Source of the DNA: Lunularia cruciata
Lineage: Eukaryota > Streptophyta > Marchantiopsida > Lunulariales > Lunulariaceae
Assembly (NCBI GenBank): GCA_948567375.1
Contig: OX419760.1
Span: 2,914,001-2,978,000, forward strand
Direction: 5' to 3'
Length of the DNA stretch: 64,000 nucleotides
Shown one piece after another: positions 63,631 to 64,000 of this stretch. The translations under genes were made by a program, and so were the position numbers. The notes beneath the pieces were generated by a model. It did not search any database, had not been told where the DNA came from, and saw nothing but the letters and a program-made list of their open reading frames with translations. Numbering within the stretch: position 1 is the stretch's first letter; every line of letters starts with the position of its first letter.

Positions 63631-64000
63631 GCTCATCTTCTCATTTTCCAACAAGGCTTATGCATTGACCATCTACATGAAGAAGGGTGTAGATTACATG
63701 GTGATTTTGGAGGACAAGAAGGATCTCAAAGTTTTTGAGGAACTCAAGCAATCCCTTCTTGTAGCTCCAATTCTTGCTAAACCTGATTGGAGTAAGCCTT
63801 TCATCCTCTACATTGATGCTTCTAATGTAGCTATAGGATGCAATCTTAGTCATGATCATCCAATAGCTTATGCTAGTAGGCAGATGGTTTCAGCAAAAAG
63901 AACTACTCTGTCATGGAGAGAGAAGGGTTGGTAGTGATCTTTGGTCTCAAGAAGTTTAGACACTACTTGATTGGAAAGAAAGCCACCATTGTCATAGATC
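63614..64000 (+). pseudogene. Family I RNase H, copy B, cut by the window end
   Basis: KPDWSKPFILYIDASNVAIGCNL (catalytic Asp) at about 63780-63845, then a frameshift, MEREGLVVIFGLKKFRHYLIG, and the window end. Integrase is expected next. Confidence 0.85.

Larger units (their letters stand above)
58404..64000 (+). mobile_element. Ty3/gypsy retrotransposon (family I, copy B), truncated by the window end
   Basis: 5' LTR at 58404-59110, leader, CCHC ORF, gag, protease, RT and the first half of RNase H in order. It is the same family as copy A but on the opposite strand and better preserved up to RT. Integrase and the 3' LTR lie beyond 64000. It inserted into the copia fragment. Confidence 0.95.

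Noticed and set aside
1-64000. CRISPR arrays, prokaryotic operons, rRNA genes or organelle inserts
   Set aside because: No regularly spaced identical repeats and no bacterial-type gene order. No stretch recognisable as chloroplast, mitochondrial or ribosomal DNA.

Overview
This window reads as nuclear DNA of a land plant with a large, repeat-filled genome. There is one plausible host exon near the left end and then more than 55 kb of transposable elements nested in one another. Plant-type Ty3/gypsy elements (chromodomain integrases, an iMet-tRNA primer site, a 'GCCGTTGCC' primer-site core), a Ty1/copia fragment and an hAT transposon all fit a plant. The exact lineage (conifer or other gymnosperm, fern, lycophyte) cannot be fixed from sequence alone. 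There are no bacterial-style operons, rRNA genes, intact tRNA genes or CRISPR arrays.

Layout. 1-4444 is strongly pyrimidine-rich on the + strand, built from repeated modules, and ends in a convincing 3' splice site. 4445-4918 is an exon-like open frame of unknown function. 4919-6100 is AT-rich and empty. 6.1-9.0 kb is an old Ty3/gypsy pol (+). 9.4-13.26, 21.1-25.2 and 27.7-29.6 kb hold decayed + strand frames, several rich in coiled coil. 13263-21074 is a full-length but broken Ty3/gypsy element on the - strand (copy A). 25226-27699 is an hAT transposon with perfect 20-bp terminal inverted repeats. 32.2-35.1 kb is a decayed Ty3/gypsy pol whose end encodes a PHD-type zinc finger. 35.1-47.3 kb is a second member of that family, cut by three insertions: a tRNA-Met-like sequence, a 2.7-kb TG...CA element that itself carries a solo LTR, and another solo LTR. 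46.7-48.9 kb is an array of LTR-like and 90-bp repeats, also split by a solo LTR. 48.9-57.1 kb is a chromovirus whose integrase gene is split by a younger chromovirus (49698-56267, - strand, TSD AAAGC). 57.4-58.4 kb is a Ty1/copia fragment (-). 58404-64000 is a second copy (B, +) of the copy A family, cut off by the window edge.

How the parts relate. Three LTR families explain much of the window. Family I is copies A and B plus a solo LTR at 44804. Family II is the 49698-56267 chromovirus plus solo LTRs at 41911 and 47587. Family III is the PHD-finger family. Nesting gives an order of events: family III is older than the 2.7-kb insertion, which is older than the family II solo LTR inside it; the + strand chromovirus is older than the family II element inside it; the copia fragment is older than copy B. 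Every retroelement reading frame has stop codons or frameshifts, several of them C-to-T type (CAG to TAG, CGA to TGA), as expected for methylated, silenced copies.

Most unusual observations: the PHD-finger motif behind a gypsy integrase; a CCHC zinc-knuckle ORF lying between LTR and gag in both copies of family I; two mutually similar small ORFs in the family II leader; the LTR/90-bp array; and the modular pyrimidine-rich block before the host exon.
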